A stretch of DNA of 64,000 nucleotides. Source: an uncultured Clostridia bacterium. Lineage in GTDB: Bacteria > Bacillota > Clostridia > Christensenellales > Borkfalkiaceae. Numbering within the stretch: position 1 is the stretch's first letter; each line of letters opens with the position of its first letter. Positions 15,420 to 26,061 of the stretch are shown piece by piece. The stretch covers positions 1 to 64,000 of the forward strand of contig CALVMH010000004.1 in assembly GCA_944343275.1 (NCBI GenBank), given 5' to 3'. A model generated the notes under the pieces. It was not told where the DNA came from and did no database searches. It saw only the letters and a list, made by a program, of their open reading frames with translations. Both the position numbers and the translations under genes were made by a program.

Positions 15420-16567
15420 AACTTCTTGCGCTCATGAAGAAGGAGTTCCGCCGCTTCTTCGGCGATCCCAAACTGCTCATCACCATGATCCTGCCGGGGC
15501 TGCTCATCTATCTCATCTACACCGTGATGGGCAGCGCCATCTTCGGCGGGGACGAACAGGCGAAGTATTCGTTCAAAGTGTATGTTTCGGGCGAGTCGCA
15601 GGCGGTGCAGCTCATCGACGCCGCCGTGCAGAAGAGCGGGCACGAGGCAGAGTATGTCTATCTCCCCGCAGAGGGGGTGGACGAGGAGACCGCCCGCCGC
15701 GAAGTGAAGGCGGGGGAGGCGACGGCACTTCTCGTGTTCAGCGAGGGGTTCGACGGGGCGATCGCGGACACGGATGCCTCGGATGCCATGCCGTCCGCGC
15801 TGCTCTGCTATCATTCCGAGGACGCGGCAAGTTCTGCGTTCGCCTCGCTCGCGGGCGCCGTGCTGGATGCCTATGGCAGGTCGTTCGTCTTCACCATGCA
15901 AAACAGCGCGGAGGCGGCGGACATCGCGCAGACCATGGTCGCGGGGATCTTGCCCATGCTCATCGTCGTGTTCGTGTTCTCCGCCTGCATGTCCGTGACG
16001 CTCGAATCGGTGGCGGGCGAAAAGGAGCGCGGCACGCTCTCCACCATCCTCGTCACCTCCGCGCGCAGAACGGATATCGCCCTCGGCAAGGTGCTCCCGC
16101 TCTCCTGCGTCTCCCTCATGGGCGCGGCGAGCAGCTTTCTGGGCGTCGTGCTCTCCCTTCCGACGCTCATGGGCATCTCGGTGGACGCCGCCGTCGCGGG
16201 CGTGAGCGCGCTCGGCTATGTGCTGCTGTTTTTGCTCATCGTCTCCGTCGTGCCGCTCATCGTCGGGGCGATCGCCGCGGTGTCCACGCTCTCGCGCACC
16301 GTCAAGGAAGCGTCGGGCTACACGAGCGTTTTGATGATCCTCATGATGGTGCTCTCCATCGTCACCGCCTTTGTCTCGGGTATCGGCGATTGGGTCGTCG
16401 CCGTGCCCGTCCTCAATGCCGTCGTCGCCATGCAGGGCATCCTGACGGGCGCGATGCAGGTGTGGATGTGCCTCGTCGCGGTGGCGGTAAATCTCGTCTA
16501 CACGGCGCTGCTCGTTCTGCTCATCGCCCGTCTGTTGTCCAGCGAACGGGTGATGTTCGGAAAGTGA
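15416..16567 (+). CDS. natB: ABC-2 type permease, NatB-like
   Basis: A 383-residue membrane subunit with the NatB/YhaP layout: the cytoplasmic N-terminus KKEFRRFFGDPKLL, a first membrane helix, a ~130-residue extracytoplasmic domain (residues ~45-175), then five to six helices, the first containing the family motif ESVAGEKERGTL just after it. It pairs with the ATPase at 14607. Its stop codon is inside the terminator hairpin at 16566, so the operon ends here. The two ABC pairs in one transcript may form two independent exporters or act on related substrates. Confidence 0.87.
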   Translation: MKLLALMKKEFRRFFGDPKLLITMILPGLLIYLIYTVMGSAIFGGDEQAKYSFKVYVSGESQAVQLIDAAVQKSGHEAEYVYLPAEGVDEETARREVKAGEATALLVFSEGFDGAIADTDASDAMPSALLCYHSEDAASSAFASLAGAVLDAYGRSFVFTMQNSAEAADIAQTMVAGILPMLIVVFVFSACMSVTLESVAGEKERGTLSTILVTSARRTDIALGKVLPLSCVSLMGAASSFLGVVLSLPTLMGISVDAAVAGVSALGYVLLFLLIVSVVPLIVGAIAAVSTLSRTVKEASGYTSVLMILMMVLSIVTAFVSGIGDWVVAVPVLNAVVAMQGILTGAMQVWMCLVAVAVNLVYTALLVLLIARLLSSERVMFGK

Positions 16568-16600
16568 AACAGGGGAAGCCCCAAAGGCTTCCCCTGTTTC
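16566..16600 (+). terminator. Terminator overlapping the last ABC stop codon
   Basis: A perfect 15-bp stem (16566-16580 with 16586-16600) with loop CCAAA. The T residues are within the 3' arm rather than after it. The 5' arm begins inside the stop codon. Confidence 0.6.
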
Positions 16601-16749
16601 ATTCCGGGGGCGCGCAGCGCCGAAAGGGGCAAAACAACGCGGTGAAGGAGGTTTCTGCAAGGGACGGGAGCGGGCAACCCTCAGGGGGTAAGGCGAGCGT
16701 CCGGGGGCGCGGCTTTTTCCGGCAATTTCCACAAGATAGCGCAAAGGTC

Positions 16750-16778
16750 TTGCGTTTGAGCGCAAAATATGGTATACT
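16750..16778 (+). promoter_or_regulatory. Promoter of parE-parC
   Basis: -35 TTGCGT (16750-16755), 17-bp spacer, -10 TATACT (16773-16778). Predicted +1 near 16785, 27 nt before the start codon. Confidence 0.65.
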
Positions 16779-16811
16779 GATAAAAATACTTTCTACATTT
16801 TAGAGGCAGAC

Positions 16812-18863
16812 ATGGCGGAACAGCATTACGACGCGGGCGATATCACCATTCTGGAAGGGCTGGATGCGGTGCGTCTGCGCCCCGGAATGTACATCGGCTC
16901 AACGGGTACGCGCGGGCTTCACCACATTCTCTGGGAGATCGTCGACAACGCCATCGACGAGGCGGCAAACGGCTTCTGTGACAAGATCGATGTGCGCATC
17001 TACAAGGACGGCAGCGTCTCGGTGGAGGACAACGGGCGCGGTATCCCCACAGATATCCACCCCAAGACCAAGGTCTCCGGCGTGCAGGTCGTCTTTACGC
17101 AGCTGCACGCGGGCGGCAAGTTCGACGAACACAATTATTCCTTCTCCGGCGGGCTGCACGGCGTGGGTGCTTCGGTCACCAACGCTCTCTCCAAGTGGCT
17201 GAAAGTGCGCGTCAACAAGGACGGCGACACCTGGGAGATGGAATTTCATTCCTATTTCGACGACAAGAAAAACAAATACGAATCGGGCGTGCCCGTCGCG
17301 CCCCTTCACAAGACGGGCAGATGCGGCAAGGCGCACGGCACGTTCGTACACTTCATGCCGGACGACGCCGTCTTTTCCACGGTGCAGTATCAGCTCTCCA
17401 CCGTCTCGCACCGCTTGAAGGAACTTGCCTTCCTCAACAAGGGGCTGTCCATCACGTTGACGGACGAGCGCATCACGGCAAACGAATATTTCGAGGAGGG
17501 AGAGGACGACAATATCCGTCAGCTCGACCTTGCGGGCACGCAGCCCTATTCCGTCACGTTCTGCTATCAGGGGGGCATCGCCGACTTCGCGCTCTACCTC
17601 AACGAGGGCAAGAGCAAGCTCTATCCCCAGCCCCTCTATTATAAGGGGGAGCGGGACGGCATTCTGGTGGAATTTGCCATCCAGCACACGGGGGAGTTCA
17701 CGGAGAGCCTCTTTTCCTTCGTGAACAACATTCCCACGCCGGAGGGCGGCTATCATGAGATCGGCTTCCGCGGCGGGCTCACGCGCATGCTCAACGACTA
17801 CGCGCGCGACGCCAAGCTGCTCAAAGACAAGGATGCCAACTTCCTCGGAGAGGATTTCAGAGAGGGGCTGACGGCGGTCTTGTCCATCAAGATGAAGAAC
17901 GTGCAGTTCGAGGGACAGACCAAGACCAAGCTCGGCAATCCCGAAGCGCGTTCCCCCGTGGAGAGCTGCGTCGTCGAAGGGCTGCGCGCGCTTGCGGCGC
18001 AGGCGAAGAACAAAAAGATTTTCGACGACATCATCAAAAAGGCGCAGGGGGCGGCGAAGGTGCGCATCGCGGCGCGGCAGGCGAAGGACACCGCCCGCGC
18101 CAAGAACTCCATCGACTCCCTGACGCTCGTCGGAAAGCTCGCCGCGTGTTCGGGAAGGAAGCCCGAGCTCAATGAACTGTTCATCGTCGAAGGGGATTCG
18201 GCGGGCGGCACGGCAAAGCAGGCGCGCGTCAGGCAGTATCAGTCCATCCTGCCCCTCAGGGGCAAGCCCTTGAACGTGGAAAAAAAGCGCCTCGATCAGG
18301 TGCTCGCCAACGAGGAGATCCGCACCATCATCTCTGCGCTCGGCGCGGGGGTGGGGAACGACTTCAACCTCGACAGGCTCAACTATCACAAGGTCATCAT
18401 CCTCTCGGACGCCGATCAGGACGGCTTCCACATCCGCTGCATCCTCTTGACCTTCTTCTTCCGCTATATGCGCCCGCTCGTCAATGCGGGGCACGTCTAC
18501 ATCGGCATGCCGCCCCTCTACAAGGTGTACAAGCCGAACGGCGCGGAGGAATACGCCTATGACGACAAGGAATTGCAGGAGAAGATCGAAAAGGTCGGAA
18601 GGGGCTATCTCGTCCAACGCTACAAGGGTCTGGGCGAAATGAGTGCGGAACAGCTCTGGAAGACGACGATGGACCCCGCCCGCCGCAACCTGACGCAGGT
18701 CACCATCGAGGACGCCGCCGCCGCAGAGGATATGATCACGACCCTCATGGGCGACAGGGTGGAGGGCAGAAAGGAATTTTTGAACCGCAACGCCAACTTC
18801 AACAAGCAGGACGTATTCATGGACAAAGTGAAACTCAAAAAGGAGGGCGGAAATGAAGGCTGA
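16812..18863 (+). CDS. parE: Topoisomerase IV subunit B
   Basis: A 683-residue type IIA topoisomerase ATPase subunit. The GHKL ATPase motif [10 protein letters not shown] lies near residue 45 and the DNGRGIP loop follows; the transducer domain leads to the TOPRIM motif EGDSAGG near residue 461 and [10 protein letters not shown] near 535. I favour ParE over GyrB because the segment [30 protein letters not shown] matches ParE of Gram-positive bacteria, where GyrB has a different sequence. It decatenates daughter chromosomes with ParC. It overlaps the parC gene by 11 bp. Distinguishing ParE from a second GyrB would need a tree. Confidence 0.88.
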   Translation: MAEQHYDAGDITILEGLDAVRLRPGMYIGSTGTRGLHHILWEIVDNAIDEAANGFCDKIDVRIYKDGSVSVEDNGRGIPTDIHPKTKVSGVQVVFTQLHAGGKFDEHNYSFSGGLHGVGASVTNALSKWLKVRVNKDGDTWEMEFHSYFDDKKNKYESGVPVAPLHKTGRCGKAHGTFVHFMPDDAVFSTVQYQLSTVSHRLKELAFLNKGLSITLTDERITANEYFEEGEDDNIRQLDLAGTQPYSVTFCYQGGIADFALYLNEGKSKLYPQPLYYKGERDGILVEFAIQHTGEFTESLFSFVNNIPTPEGGYHEIGFRGGLTRMLNDYARDAKLLKDKDANFLGEDFREGLTAVLSIKMKNVQFEGQTKTKLGNPEARSPVESCVVEGLRALAAQAKNKKIFDDIIKKAQGAAKVRIAARQAKDTARAKNSIDSLTLVGKLAACSGRKPELNELFIVEGDSAGGTAKQARVRQYQSILPLRGKPLNVEKKRLDQVLANEEIRTIISALGAGVGNDFNLDRLNYHKVIILSDADQDGFHIRCILLTFFFRYMRPLVNAGHVYIGMPPLYKVYKPNGAEEYAYDDKELQEKIEKVGRGYLVQRYKGLGEMSAEQLWKTTMDPARRNLTQVTIEDAAAAEDMITTLMGDRVEGRKEFLNRNANFNKQDVFMDKVKLKKEGGNEG

Positions 18864-21291
18864 GGAAAAGAAGCAGGCGCCGACGGGCGCGCTGTTCGTC
18901 ACCCCCCTCGAAGAGGTGCTGCCCGCGTCCATGCTGCCCTATGCGGAGTTCGTCATCCTCGACAGGGCGCTGCCCCGCGTGGAGGACGGCTTGAAGCCCG
19001 TGCAGCGGCGCATCCTCTACACCATGTACGAAATGGGCTTAACGCCCGACAAGCCGCATAAAAAGTCGGCGCGCATCGTCGGCGACTGCATGGGGAAATA
19101 CCACCCGCACGGCGATTCTTCCGTCTATGACGCCATGGTGCGCATGGCGCAGGACTTCAACATGGGCAGGACGCTCGTCAACGGGCACGGCAACTTCGGG
19201 TCGGTGGACGGCGACCCCGCCGCCGCCATGCGCTATACGGAGGCGCGCCTCGAACCGCTTGCGCTCGAACTTCTGCGCGATCTGGAAAAGAACACCGTTC
19301 CCTTTTCCCTGAACTTCGACGATTCCCTGAAAGAACCCGATATGCTGCCCGGCAGGTTCCCCAACCTGCTCGTGAACGGGGCATCGGGCATTGCGGTGGG
19401 GCTTGCCACCAACATTCCGCCGCACAACCTTGCGGAGTGCATCGACGGCGTCATCGCCTATATCGATCATCCCTCCATCAAGCTCAACGAGATGGTGCGC
19501 TACATCCCGGCGCCCGACTTCCCCACGGGGGGATACATCATTGCCAACGAGCTCAATCAGGCGTACAAAACGGGGAAGGGGCGCATCACGCTGCGCGCCA
19601 AGGTGCGCGTCGAGGACGGCGACAACGGCAAAAAGAACATCGTCATCACGGAACTTCCCTATCAGGTCAACAAGTCCTCGCTGCTCCGCAAGATCGCAGA
19701 TCTGCGGGAGGAGAAGAAGGAGGAGCTTTCCGCCATCTCCCGCGTGCAGGACGAGAGCGACCGCGAGGGCATCCGCGCCGTCGTTGAGGTGCGTCCCGAG
19801 GGCGACGTGCAGAAGATCCTGAAGATCCTCTATAAGTATACCGACCTCGAAGTGACGTTCGGCATGAACATGGTCGCCATTGCGGGCGGGAAGCCCATGC
19901 TCATGGGGCTGATGGACATCATCCGCTATTACGTCAACTATCAGCGGGAAGTGGTGCTCGCGCGCACGCGTTTCGACCTCGCCGCCGCCAAGGAGCGCTG
20001 CCACATCCTCGAAGGGCTCATCATCGCTGTCCGCAACATCGACGAAGTCATCAGGATCATCAAGAACGCCGAGTCGACCTCGGACGCGCGCGACAAGCTC
20101 CGAAAGCGCTTCGACCTCTCCGAAAAGCAGGCGCAGGCCATTCTCGATCTGCGCCTCGCGCGGCTCACCAAGCTCGAAGTGTTCAAATTGGAGGAGGAGC
20201 TCGCCCGCCTCAAAGAGCTCATCGAAAAGCTCTCCGCCATCGTGGCGAGCCATAAAAAGCAGCTCGAAGTCGTAAAGGAAGAGCTGTTGGAGATCAAAAA
20301 GCGCTATAAGACGCCCCGAAAGTCCGTGCTCGTCTTTTCGGAGGAAGAGGCGGAGGCGGAGCGCGCCGACATCAAGGCGCCCGGCGTGCAGTGTGTCGCC
20401 TGCATCACGGCGGACGGAAAGCTCAAATGCCTTTCGGAACGCAACTTCGCGGCGGCGGGCAAGCCGCTTGCTCCCTCCGCCAAGGCGGGAAGCGTCGTTC
20501 TCAGGAACATCCGCCTCATGTCGGACGAACAGATGCTCGTCTTTTCCGACAGGGGGAACTGTTACCGCATCTACGGGGAGGCGCTCGCCTGCAAACTTTC
20601 GGATGCGGGCTTTACGCTCGCCGCCCTCTTTGAGGAGGCGGAAAAGGACGAGATGCCCGTTGCCCTCCTGCCCGCCGAGACGGGGCAGGGCGACCTCATT
20701 TTCATCACCAAAAACGGCATGCTCAAACGCACCGCGTGGGCGGAGTATTCGGTGGGCAAAAACGTCTTCCAGGGCATCCGCCTCAATGAAGGGGACAGGC
20801 TGCTCTCCGTGCAGCCCGACGCCGACGAAGAGGGCGTCACCGTGTTCTTCGTCACCAAGGGCGGCATGTGCCTCAACGCCAAAAAGGACGACATCCCCGC
20901 GCAGGGCAGGGTGTCGGGCGGCGTCAAGGGCATGAACCTCAAAGAGGGGGACGAAGTCGTGTTCGCTTCGCAGATCGACGGCGAAGGGGAGATCGTGCTG
21001 GCGACGTCGGACGGCAGGTTCAAACGCGTCATCGCCGCGCAGATCGACCCGCTCCCTCGTTACCGGAAGGGCGTGCAGATCACCTCCTTAAAGGGGGAGA
21101 GTATCCTGTTCGCCGACTATGTCACCGTTCCTTACATGCTCGCCGTGACGACGGACGACGGCACCATGACCGAGATCGTCACCGAGGATGTGCCCATCGA
21201 CGCCACTTCAACGCGCGGCAGGACGCTCAAGGGCGTCAGATGGAAGCCCAAAGCCGTCTATGCCATGAAACACCGCGAAACGGAGGACTGA
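18853..21291 (+). CDS. parC: Topoisomerase IV subunit A
   Basis: An 812-residue type IIA topoisomerase breakage-reunion subunit. The winged-helix region contains [20 protein letters not shown], and the catalytic tyrosine is Tyr128 in AAMRYTEAR. The positions tied to quinolone resistance carry the usual Ser and Asp. The coiled-coil gate lies around residues 350-490, followed by a beta-pinwheel C-terminal domain. A canonical gyrase box (QRRGGKG) is not seen; the nearest segment is [10 protein letters not shown], which supports a topoisomerase IV role. Translation is coupled to parE by an 11-bp overlap with AAGGAGGG upstream of the ATG. spoIIID follows after a hairpin. Confidence 0.88.
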   Translation: MKAEEKKQAPTGALFVTPLEEVLPASMLPYAEFVILDRALPRVEDGLKPVQRRILYTMYEMGLTPDKPHKKSARIVGDCMGKYHPHGDSSVYDAMVRMAQDFNMGRTLVNGHGNFGSVDGDPAAAMRYTEARLEPLALELLRDLEKNTVPFSLNFDDSLKEPDMLPGRFPNLLVNGASGIAVGLATNIPPHNLAECIDGVIAYIDHPSIKLNEMVRYIPAPDFPTGGYIIANELNQAYKTGKGRITLRAKVRVEDGDNGKKNIVITELPYQVNKSSLLRKIADLREEKKEELSAISRVQDESDREGIRAVVEVRPEGDVQKILKILYKYTDLEVTFGMNMVAIAGGKPMLMGLMDIIRYYVNYQREVVLARTRFDLAAAKERCHILEGLIIAVRNIDEVIRIIKNAESTSDARDKLRKRFDLSEKQAQAILDLRLARLTKLEVFKLEEELARLKELIEKLSAIVASHKKQLEVVKEELLEIKKRYKTPRKSVLVFSEEEAEAERADIKAPGVQCVACITADGKLKCLSERNFAAAGKPLAPSAKAGSVVLRNIRLMSDEQMLVFSDRGNCYRIYGEALACKLSDAGFTLAALFEEAEKDEMPVALLPAETGQGDLIFITKNGMLKRTAWAEYSVGKNVFQGIRLNEGDRLLSVQPDADEEGVTVFFVTKGGMCLNAKKDDIPAQGRVSGGVKGMNLKEGDEVVFASQIDGEGEIVLATSDGRFKRVIAAQIDPLPRYRKGVQITSLKGESILFADYVTVPYMLAVTTDDGTMTEIVTEDVPIDATSTRGRTLKGVRWKPKAVYAMKHRETED

Positions 21292-21320
21292 GCGGCGCCG
21301 TTCGGACGGACGTCAACTTC

Positions 21321-21349
21321 GGGGCGGCGCGCCCATGGCGCGCCGCCCC
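21321..21349 (+). terminator. GC-rich hairpin after parC
   Basis: Perfect 13-bp stem (21321-21333 with 21337-21349) with loop CAT, no T run. It may stabilise or stop the parEC transcript. Confidence 0.45.
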
Positions 21350-21409
21350 GCGGCTGCCGCACGGCAGATGCATCCCCTTTGCAGGGCGGTTTTTTGCATA
21401 AAAAGAATA

Positions 21410-21439
21410 CATAAAGCCCCAAATTCCGACATAGAATTT
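21410..21439 (+). promoter_or_regulatory. Candidate mother-cell sigma-E promoter of spoIIID
   Basis: A -10-like CATAGAATTT (21430-21439) with CATAAAG about 13 bp upstream resembles a sigma-E promoter, expected for spoIIID in endospore formers. Matches are partial and no vegetative promoter is evident here. Confidence 0.3.
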
Positions 21440-21467
21440 ACCAATGTCATTGTGCAGGGGGAAGTCT

Positions 21468-21740
21468 ATGCGGAACATGCAAGAGCGGGCGATCGTCTGC
21501 GGGAGATATATTGCGGAGACGGGCTGCACCGTCCGCGCCTGCGCCGAAAAATTCGGCATGAGCAAATCGACCGTCCACAAGGATACCGAACGGCTGGAAG
21601 GGTACGACCGTGCCCTCTATGAACGGGTGCGCCGCGTGCTCGGCGTCAACCTGAAAGAGCGACACCTTCGCGGGGGCGACGCCACCCGCCGCATGTACGC
21701 CCGCCGCCGCGAGCAGGAAAAGAGCGCGCCGCATGTGTAA
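21468..21740 (+). CDS. spoIIID: Sporulation transcriptional regulator SpoIIID
   Basis: A 90-residue DNA-binding protein matching SpoIIID along its length: ERAIVCGRYIAETGCTVRACAEKFGMSKSTVHKD is the helix-turn-helix core, and VNLKERHLRGGDATRRMY is the conserved C-terminal basic segment. SpoIIID activates and represses sigma-E genes in the mother cell and helps the switch to sigma-K. The start at 21468 is preceded by GGGGGA. The presence of this gene indicates the organism has, or recently had, the endospore programme. In the family the gene often sits alone near mreB or cell-wall genes; here it follows topoisomerase IV. Confidence 0.93.
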   Translation: MRNMQERAIVCGRYIAETGCTVRACAEKFGMSKSTVHKDTERLEGYDRALYERVRRVLGVNLKERHLRGGDATRRMYARRREQEKSAPHV

Positions 21741-21757
21741 TTTTGCGGCAGCATTGC

Positions 21758-21786
21758 TTGTCAAGTTCTGAATTGTATGCTATAAT
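21758..21786 (+). promoter_or_regulatory. Promoter of the activase operon
   Basis: -35 TTGTCA (21758-21763), 17-bp spacer, -10 TATAAT (21781-21786). Confidence 0.75.
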
Positions 21787-21850
21787 AGAGTCGGACAGAT
21801 CCCCGTGCGGCGCGCGCCGCCGGTCGGTTTTTTACTACGGAAAACACGCT

Positions 21851-24784
21851 ATGGCAAACTATCTTGGCATCGATGTCGGTTCCACAACGGTCAAATTGTG
21901 CGTTCTGAATGCGGCGCGGGAGACGCTTTACACCTCCTACGTCCGCCACTATTCACGCGTCAGGGAGTGCGTTCTCGAAGAACTTGAAAAGATCGCCTCC
22001 TTCGGCGCGTCCTTTCACGTCTGCATCACGGGGTCTGCGGGGCTGGGCATCGCGCAGCGGGCGCGGCTTCCCTTCGTGCAGGAAGTGCAGGCGGCATACG
22101 GCGCCATCCGCCAATGCTATCCCGATGCCGACGCCGCCGTGGAACTCGGCGGGGAGGATGCCAAAATCATCTTCCTGACGGGGGGAGCCGAGCAGCGCAT
22201 GAACGGGAGCTGCGCGGGCGGAACGGGTGCGTTCATCGACCAGATGGCGACCCTGCTTGACATCCCGGTGCCCGAAATGGACGCGCTCTCCCTGCGGGCG
22301 GAACGGGTGTATCCCATCGCGTCGCGCTGCGGCGTGTTTGCAAAGTCGGACATCCAGCCCCTTCTCAATCAGGGGGCGAACAAGGCGGACATCGCCGCCT
22401 CCATCTTTCAGGCGGTCGTCGATCAGACGGTCTCCGGACTTGCGCAGGGGCGGAAGATCGCGGGGAAGGTGCTCTTTCTCGGCGGACCGCTGTACTTTTT
22501 GAAGGGGCTGCGCCGCGCCTTTGTGCGCACGCTCCGCCTCGACGCGGAACATGCCGTCTTCCCCGAAAACGCGCCCTGCTTCATGGCGCTCGGCGCGGCG
22601 CTGGCGGCGGCGCGGGAGAAGGAGGAACCGCTCGAAGCGCTCCGCGCGCGCCTCGCCGCCGCCCAAGGGCATTCGGACATCACGGTGGGCGAGCCGCTCT
22701 TTGCGTCGCAGGCGGAGTACGATGCCTTCGTCGCCCGCCATATCCGCAGTGACCTCGCCTTCGAGAACGTGCTCACCTACCGCGGGGACGCCTATTTAGG
22801 CATCGATTCGGGGTCGACGACCACCAAGCTCATCCTCATCACGCCCGACTGCAAAATTCTGTATTCCCATTATCAGTCCAACAACGGGCAGCCGCTCGAC
22901 ATTGTTGCGGACAAGCTGCGCGAAATATACGCGCTCATCGGCGATCGCATCGTCATCCGCGGCGCGTGCGTCACGGGCTACGGCGAGGATATGCTGCGCG
23001 CCGCGCTCAAAGCGGACTTCGGCGTCGTCGAAACGATGGCGCATTTCAAGGCGGCGCTCTACTTCAATCCCGATGTCGATTTCATCATCGACATCGGCGG
23101 GCAGGACATCAAGTGCTTCAAGGTGAAAAATCATGCCGTCGATTCCATCATGCTCAACGAGGCGTGCTCGTCGGGGTGCGGTTCCTTCATCCAGACGTTT
23201 GCCAAGGCGATGGGCATGGAGATCGGGGAATTTTCCCGCCTCGGACTGTTTGCAAAACATCCCGTCGAGCTGGGGTCCCGCTGCACGGTGTTCATGAACA
23301 GTTCGGTAAAGCAGGCGCAGAAGGAAGGGGCGAGCGTGGAGGACATCTCTGCGGGGCTCTCTGCCTCCATCGTCAAGAATGCCATCTACAAGGTCATCCG
23401 CGCCCGCACGCCCGAGGAGCTCGGGCAACACATCGTGGTGCAGGGCGGAACGTTCCTCAACGACGCGGTGCTGCGCTCCTTTGAAAAGGAGACGGGCAAA
23501 GAGGTGGTGCGTCCCGCCATCGCGGGGCTGATGGGCGCGTTCGGCGCGGCGCTCTATGCCAAGGAGAACACGCCCGCGGAAACGCTCATTTCGGGGATCG
23601 TCACCGAGGCGGAGCTGGGGGCGTTCGGATATTCTTCCCGCGCGGTCATCTGCAAAGGGTGCACGGCGCACTGCAGCGTCAACATCCTCACGTTTGCGGA
23701 CGGCAGGCGCTTTGTTTCGGGCAACAAGTGCGAACGCGGCGCGGGGCTTCCCGCCGCCCGCCATGCCGCCGACCTCTACGCATACAAGTATGAAAAGCTC
23801 TATGCGCTCCCGCAGGAACGGAAGCCCTCCGCGCGCGGGACGGTGGGGCTGCCCGTGCAGCTTGCCATGTTCGAGCAGCTGCCCCTTTGGACGGCGTTCT
23901 TCGAGACGTGCGGATTTTTCGTGACCTTCTCCGAAAAGAGCTCGCGCGAGCTGTATTTCAGGGGGCAGCACACCGTCGCCTCGGACACGGCGTGCTATCC
24001 CGCCAAACTGCTGCACGGGCACATCGAATCGCTGCTCGACAAGAACGTCGATTTCATCTTCTATCCCTGCGAGAGCTATAACATCGACGAGCATGACAGC
24101 GTCAACCATTATAACTGTCCCGTCGTCGCCTATTATCCCGAACTGCTGCGCGCGAACAACGAGCGCCTCACCAAGGAAAATTTCATCGCGCCCTATCTCG
24201 ATCTGAACGACGAGCGTTCGGCGGTGCGCGCGCTGCACCGCGCGCTCAAAGGATGGGGGCTCTCCGCGCCGCTCATCCGCCGCGCCCTGCGCGCGGGATT
24301 TGCCGCCCATGCCGCCTTTCACGCCGACGTCGTTGCGGAGGGCAGGCGCATCCTCGAAGAGGCGCGGCGGGCGGGGCGGCACACGGTGGTGCTGGCGGGG
24401 CGGCCCTATCACGCCGATCCGGAGATCAATCACGGCATCGGCAAACTTCTGAACGCCCTCGGCGTCGCCGTCCTTTCGGAGGACGCCGTCTTTGAGGAGG
24501 GGGAGCAGGTCAGGGTCAACGTCCTCAACCAGTGGACGTATCACGCCCGCCTCTACCGCGCGGCGGAGTTCGCAAGCAGGCAAACGGACGTGGACCTCGT
24601 GCAGCTCGTCTCCTTCGGCTGCGGCATCGACGCCATCACCACCGACGAGGTGCGCGCCATTTTAGAGCGCCGCGGCAAGCTGTATACGCAGATCAAGATC
24701 GATGAGATCAACAATCTGGGCGTCGTCAAGATCCGGCTGCGCTCCATGCTCGCCGCCATCGAAGAACTCGGGAGGAAGTCATGA
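21851..24784 (+). CDS. Tandem BadF/HgdC-type CoA-dehydratase activase with DUF2229-like domain
   Basis: A 977-residue protein with two ASKHA-fold ATPase domains in tandem. The first begins YLGIDVGSTTVKL and includes NGSCAGGTGAFIDQM; the second starts near residue 315 with YLGIDSGSTTTKL and includes GYGEDM, DIGGQDIKCFKV and NEACSSGCGSFIQT. Cysteines in the CAGGTGAF and CSSGCGSF segments match ligands of the bridging [4Fe-4S] cluster in HgdC-type activases. The C-terminal ~350 residues (KGCTAHCSVNILTF...) resemble DUF2229. Related proteins drive low-potential electron transfer to radical 2-hydroxyacyl-CoA dehydratases at the cost of ATP. The partner is encoded by the overlapping gene at 24781. 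Long paralogues like this have no firmly assigned substrate. Confidence 0.85.
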   Translation: MANYLGIDVGSTTVKLCVLNAARETLYTSYVRHYSRVRECVLEELEKIASFGASFHVCITGSAGLGIAQRARLPFVQEVQAAYGAIRQCYPDADAAVELGGEDAKIIFLTGGAEQRMNGSCAGGTGAFIDQMATLLDIPVPEMDALSLRAERVYPIASRCGVFAKSDIQPLLNQGANKADIAASIFQAVVDQTVSGLAQGRKIAGKVLFLGGPLYFLKGLRRAFVRTLRLDAEHAVFPENAPCFMALGAALAAAREKEEPLEALRARLAAAQGHSDITVGEPLFASQAEYDAFVARHIRSDLAFENVLTYRGDAYLGIDSGSTTTKLILITPDCKILYSHYQSNNGQPLDIVADKLREIYALIGDRIVIRGACVTGYGEDMLRAALKADFGVVETMAHFKAALYFNPDVDFIIDIGGQDIKCFKVKNHAVDSIMLNEACSSGCGSFIQTFAKAMGMEIGEFSRLGLFAKHPVELGSRCTVFMNSSVKQAQKEGASVEDISAGLSASIVKNAIYKVIRARTPEELGQHIVVQGGTFLNDAVLRSFEKETGKEVVRPAIAGLMGAFGAALYAKENTPAETLISGIVTEAELGAFGYSSRAVICKGCTAHCSVNILTFADGRRFVSGNKCERGAGLPAARHAADLYAYKYEKLYALPQERKPSARGTVGLPVQLAMFEQLPLWTAFFETCGFFVTFSEKSSRELYFRGQHTVASDTACYPAKLLHGHIESLLDKNVDFIFYPCESYNIDEHDSVNHYNCPVVAYYPELLRANNERLTKENFIAPYLDLNDERSAVRALHRALKGWGLSAPLIRRALRAGFAAHAAFHADVVAEGRRILEEARRAGRHTVVLAGRPYHADPEINHGIGKLLNALGVAVLSEDAVFEEGEQVRVNVLNQWTYHARLYRAAEFASRQTDVDLVQLVSFGCGIDAITTDEVRAILERRGKLYTQIKIDEINNLGVVKIRLRSMLAAIEELGRKS

Positions 24785-26061
24785 AACACATCGAAGAAGC
24801 CGCCGATTTCACCGCTTCCTATCCCGTCTTCACGCCCGCGATGAAGGCGACGCACACCATCCTCATCCCCGACATGCTCCCGTGGCATTTCGACCTTCTG
24901 GTGCACGTCCTGCGGCGGGCGGGCTATCGGGTGGAGGTGCTGCACAACGAGGGGCGCGCCGTCATCGACGAGGGCTTGAAGCACGTTCATAACGATACCT
25001 GTTTCCCCGCGCTGTGCGTCATCGGGCAGTACATCGACGCCTTAAAGAGCGGAAAATACGACCCCGAACACACCGCCGTGCTCATCACGCAGTCGGGCGG
25101 CGGCTGCCGCGCAAGCAACTATATCCCGCTCATCCGCAAGGCGCTCAAAGCGGAATTTCCCGCCGTTCCCGTGCTCTCCCTCAACTTTTCGGGGCTGGAA
25201 AAGGGCAACAGCCTCCGCCTTTCCGCGGCGGACTTCCTGCGGCTCGCTTATGCCATTTTCTACGGCGATCTCATCATGACCTGTTTCAATCAGACCAAGC
25301 CGTATGAGAAGGAGGCGGGCAGCGCGGCGCGCGTGCGCGCGCAGTGCGTGGAGCAGATGAAGCGTGCGCTTGACGGCGGCGCCTACCGCCGCTTCCGGCG
25401 CTGCGCGAAGGACATCCTCGACGCCTTTTCCGCCCTGCCCGTGACAGGGGAGAAAAAGATCAGGGTGGGCATCGTCGGGGAAATTTACGTCAAATATTCC
25501 CCGCTCGGCAATTCTCATCTGGAAGAGTTCCTGCTCTCCGAGGGGTGCGAGCCCGTCGTTCCCGCCCTCATGGACTTCATTTTGTACTGCGTCGTCAATA
25601 CCGTCAACGACGCAAAGTTCTACAACAAGGGAAAAAGGACGGCGTGGCTGTTCGCCATCGCCTACAAGTGGCTGTACGGCAAGCAGAAAGCGCTCATTGC
25701 GCTCATGAAAAAGACGCGCTTTGCGCCGCTGCACGACTTCGGGCATCTGCGCCGTTGTGCGGACAAGGTCATCCATCAGGGCGTGAAGATGGGGGAGGGC
25801 TGGCTCATCCCCGCCGAAATGACGGCGCTCGCCGAGACGGGAACGGAGAACATCGTCTGCGCGCAGCCCTTCGGGTGTCTGCCCAATCACATCGCGGGCA
25901 AGGGCGCGGTGCGCGCCGTCAAGGGGCTGTGTCCGCAGGCGAATATCGTGCCCGTCGATTACGACCCGTCCGCCACGCGCGTCAATCAGGAAAACCGCAT
26001 CAAACTCATGCTCGCCACCGCCAAAGAGCGCGCCCGCGTGCAGGAGAAGGAGCCGTCATGA
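24781..26061 (+). CDS. 2-hydroxyacyl-CoA dehydratase-like (DUF2229/HgdB-related) protein
   Basis: A 426-residue cysteine-containing protein starting at an ATGA overlap with the activase gene. Segments such as HVHNDTCFPALCVIGQYIDALK, ITQSGGGCRASNYIPLI, GEIYVKYSPLGNSHLEEFL and CAQPFGCLPNHI resemble the dehydratase B/D-subunit fold, in which Cys residues ligate a [4Fe-4S] cluster. In many Clostridia the activase and this module are fused in one ~1,400-residue polypeptide; here they are two coupled genes. Together they probably form a reductase or dehydratase for an unidentified substrate. No genes for CoA-transferase or glutaconyl-CoA metabolism are adjacent, so glutamate fermentation is not supported. 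Confidence 0.8.
   Translation: MKHIEEAADFTASYPVFTPAMKATHTILIPDMLPWHFDLLVHVLRRAGYRVEVLHNEGRAVIDEGLKHVHNDTCFPALCVIGQYIDALKSGKYDPEHTAVLITQSGGGCRASNYIPLIRKALKAEFPAVPVLSLNFSGLEKGNSLRLSAADFLRLAYAIFYGDLIMTCFNQTKPYEKEAGSAARVRAQCVEQMKRALDGGAYRRFRRCAKDILDAFSALPVTGEKKIRVGIVGEIYVKYSPLGNSHLEEFLLSEGCEPVVPALMDFILYCVVNTVNDAKFYNKGKRTAWLFAIAYKWLYGKQKALIALMKKTRFAPLHDFGHLRRCADKVIHQGVKMGEGWLIPAEMTALAETGTENIVCAQPFGCLPNHIAGKGAVRAVKGLCPQANIVPVDYDPSATRVNQENRIKLMLATAKERARVQEKEPS

Noticed and set aside
14969..16765. A 598-codon open frame opposite the NatA/NatB genes
   Set aside because: Composition is Arg/His/Gly-rich and repetitive, with no recognisable fold; the plus strand encodes the real ABC genes.
16899..18932. 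A 677-codon open frame opposite parE
   Set aside because: Antisense shadow of a conserved topoisomerase gene; no ribosome-binding site or domain.
16812..21291. Assignment of the topoisomerase pair as the main gyrBA locus
   Set aside because: The TOPRIM-adjacent segment matches ParE, no gyrase box is seen in the A subunit, and no dnaA, dnaN or recF genes are nearby.
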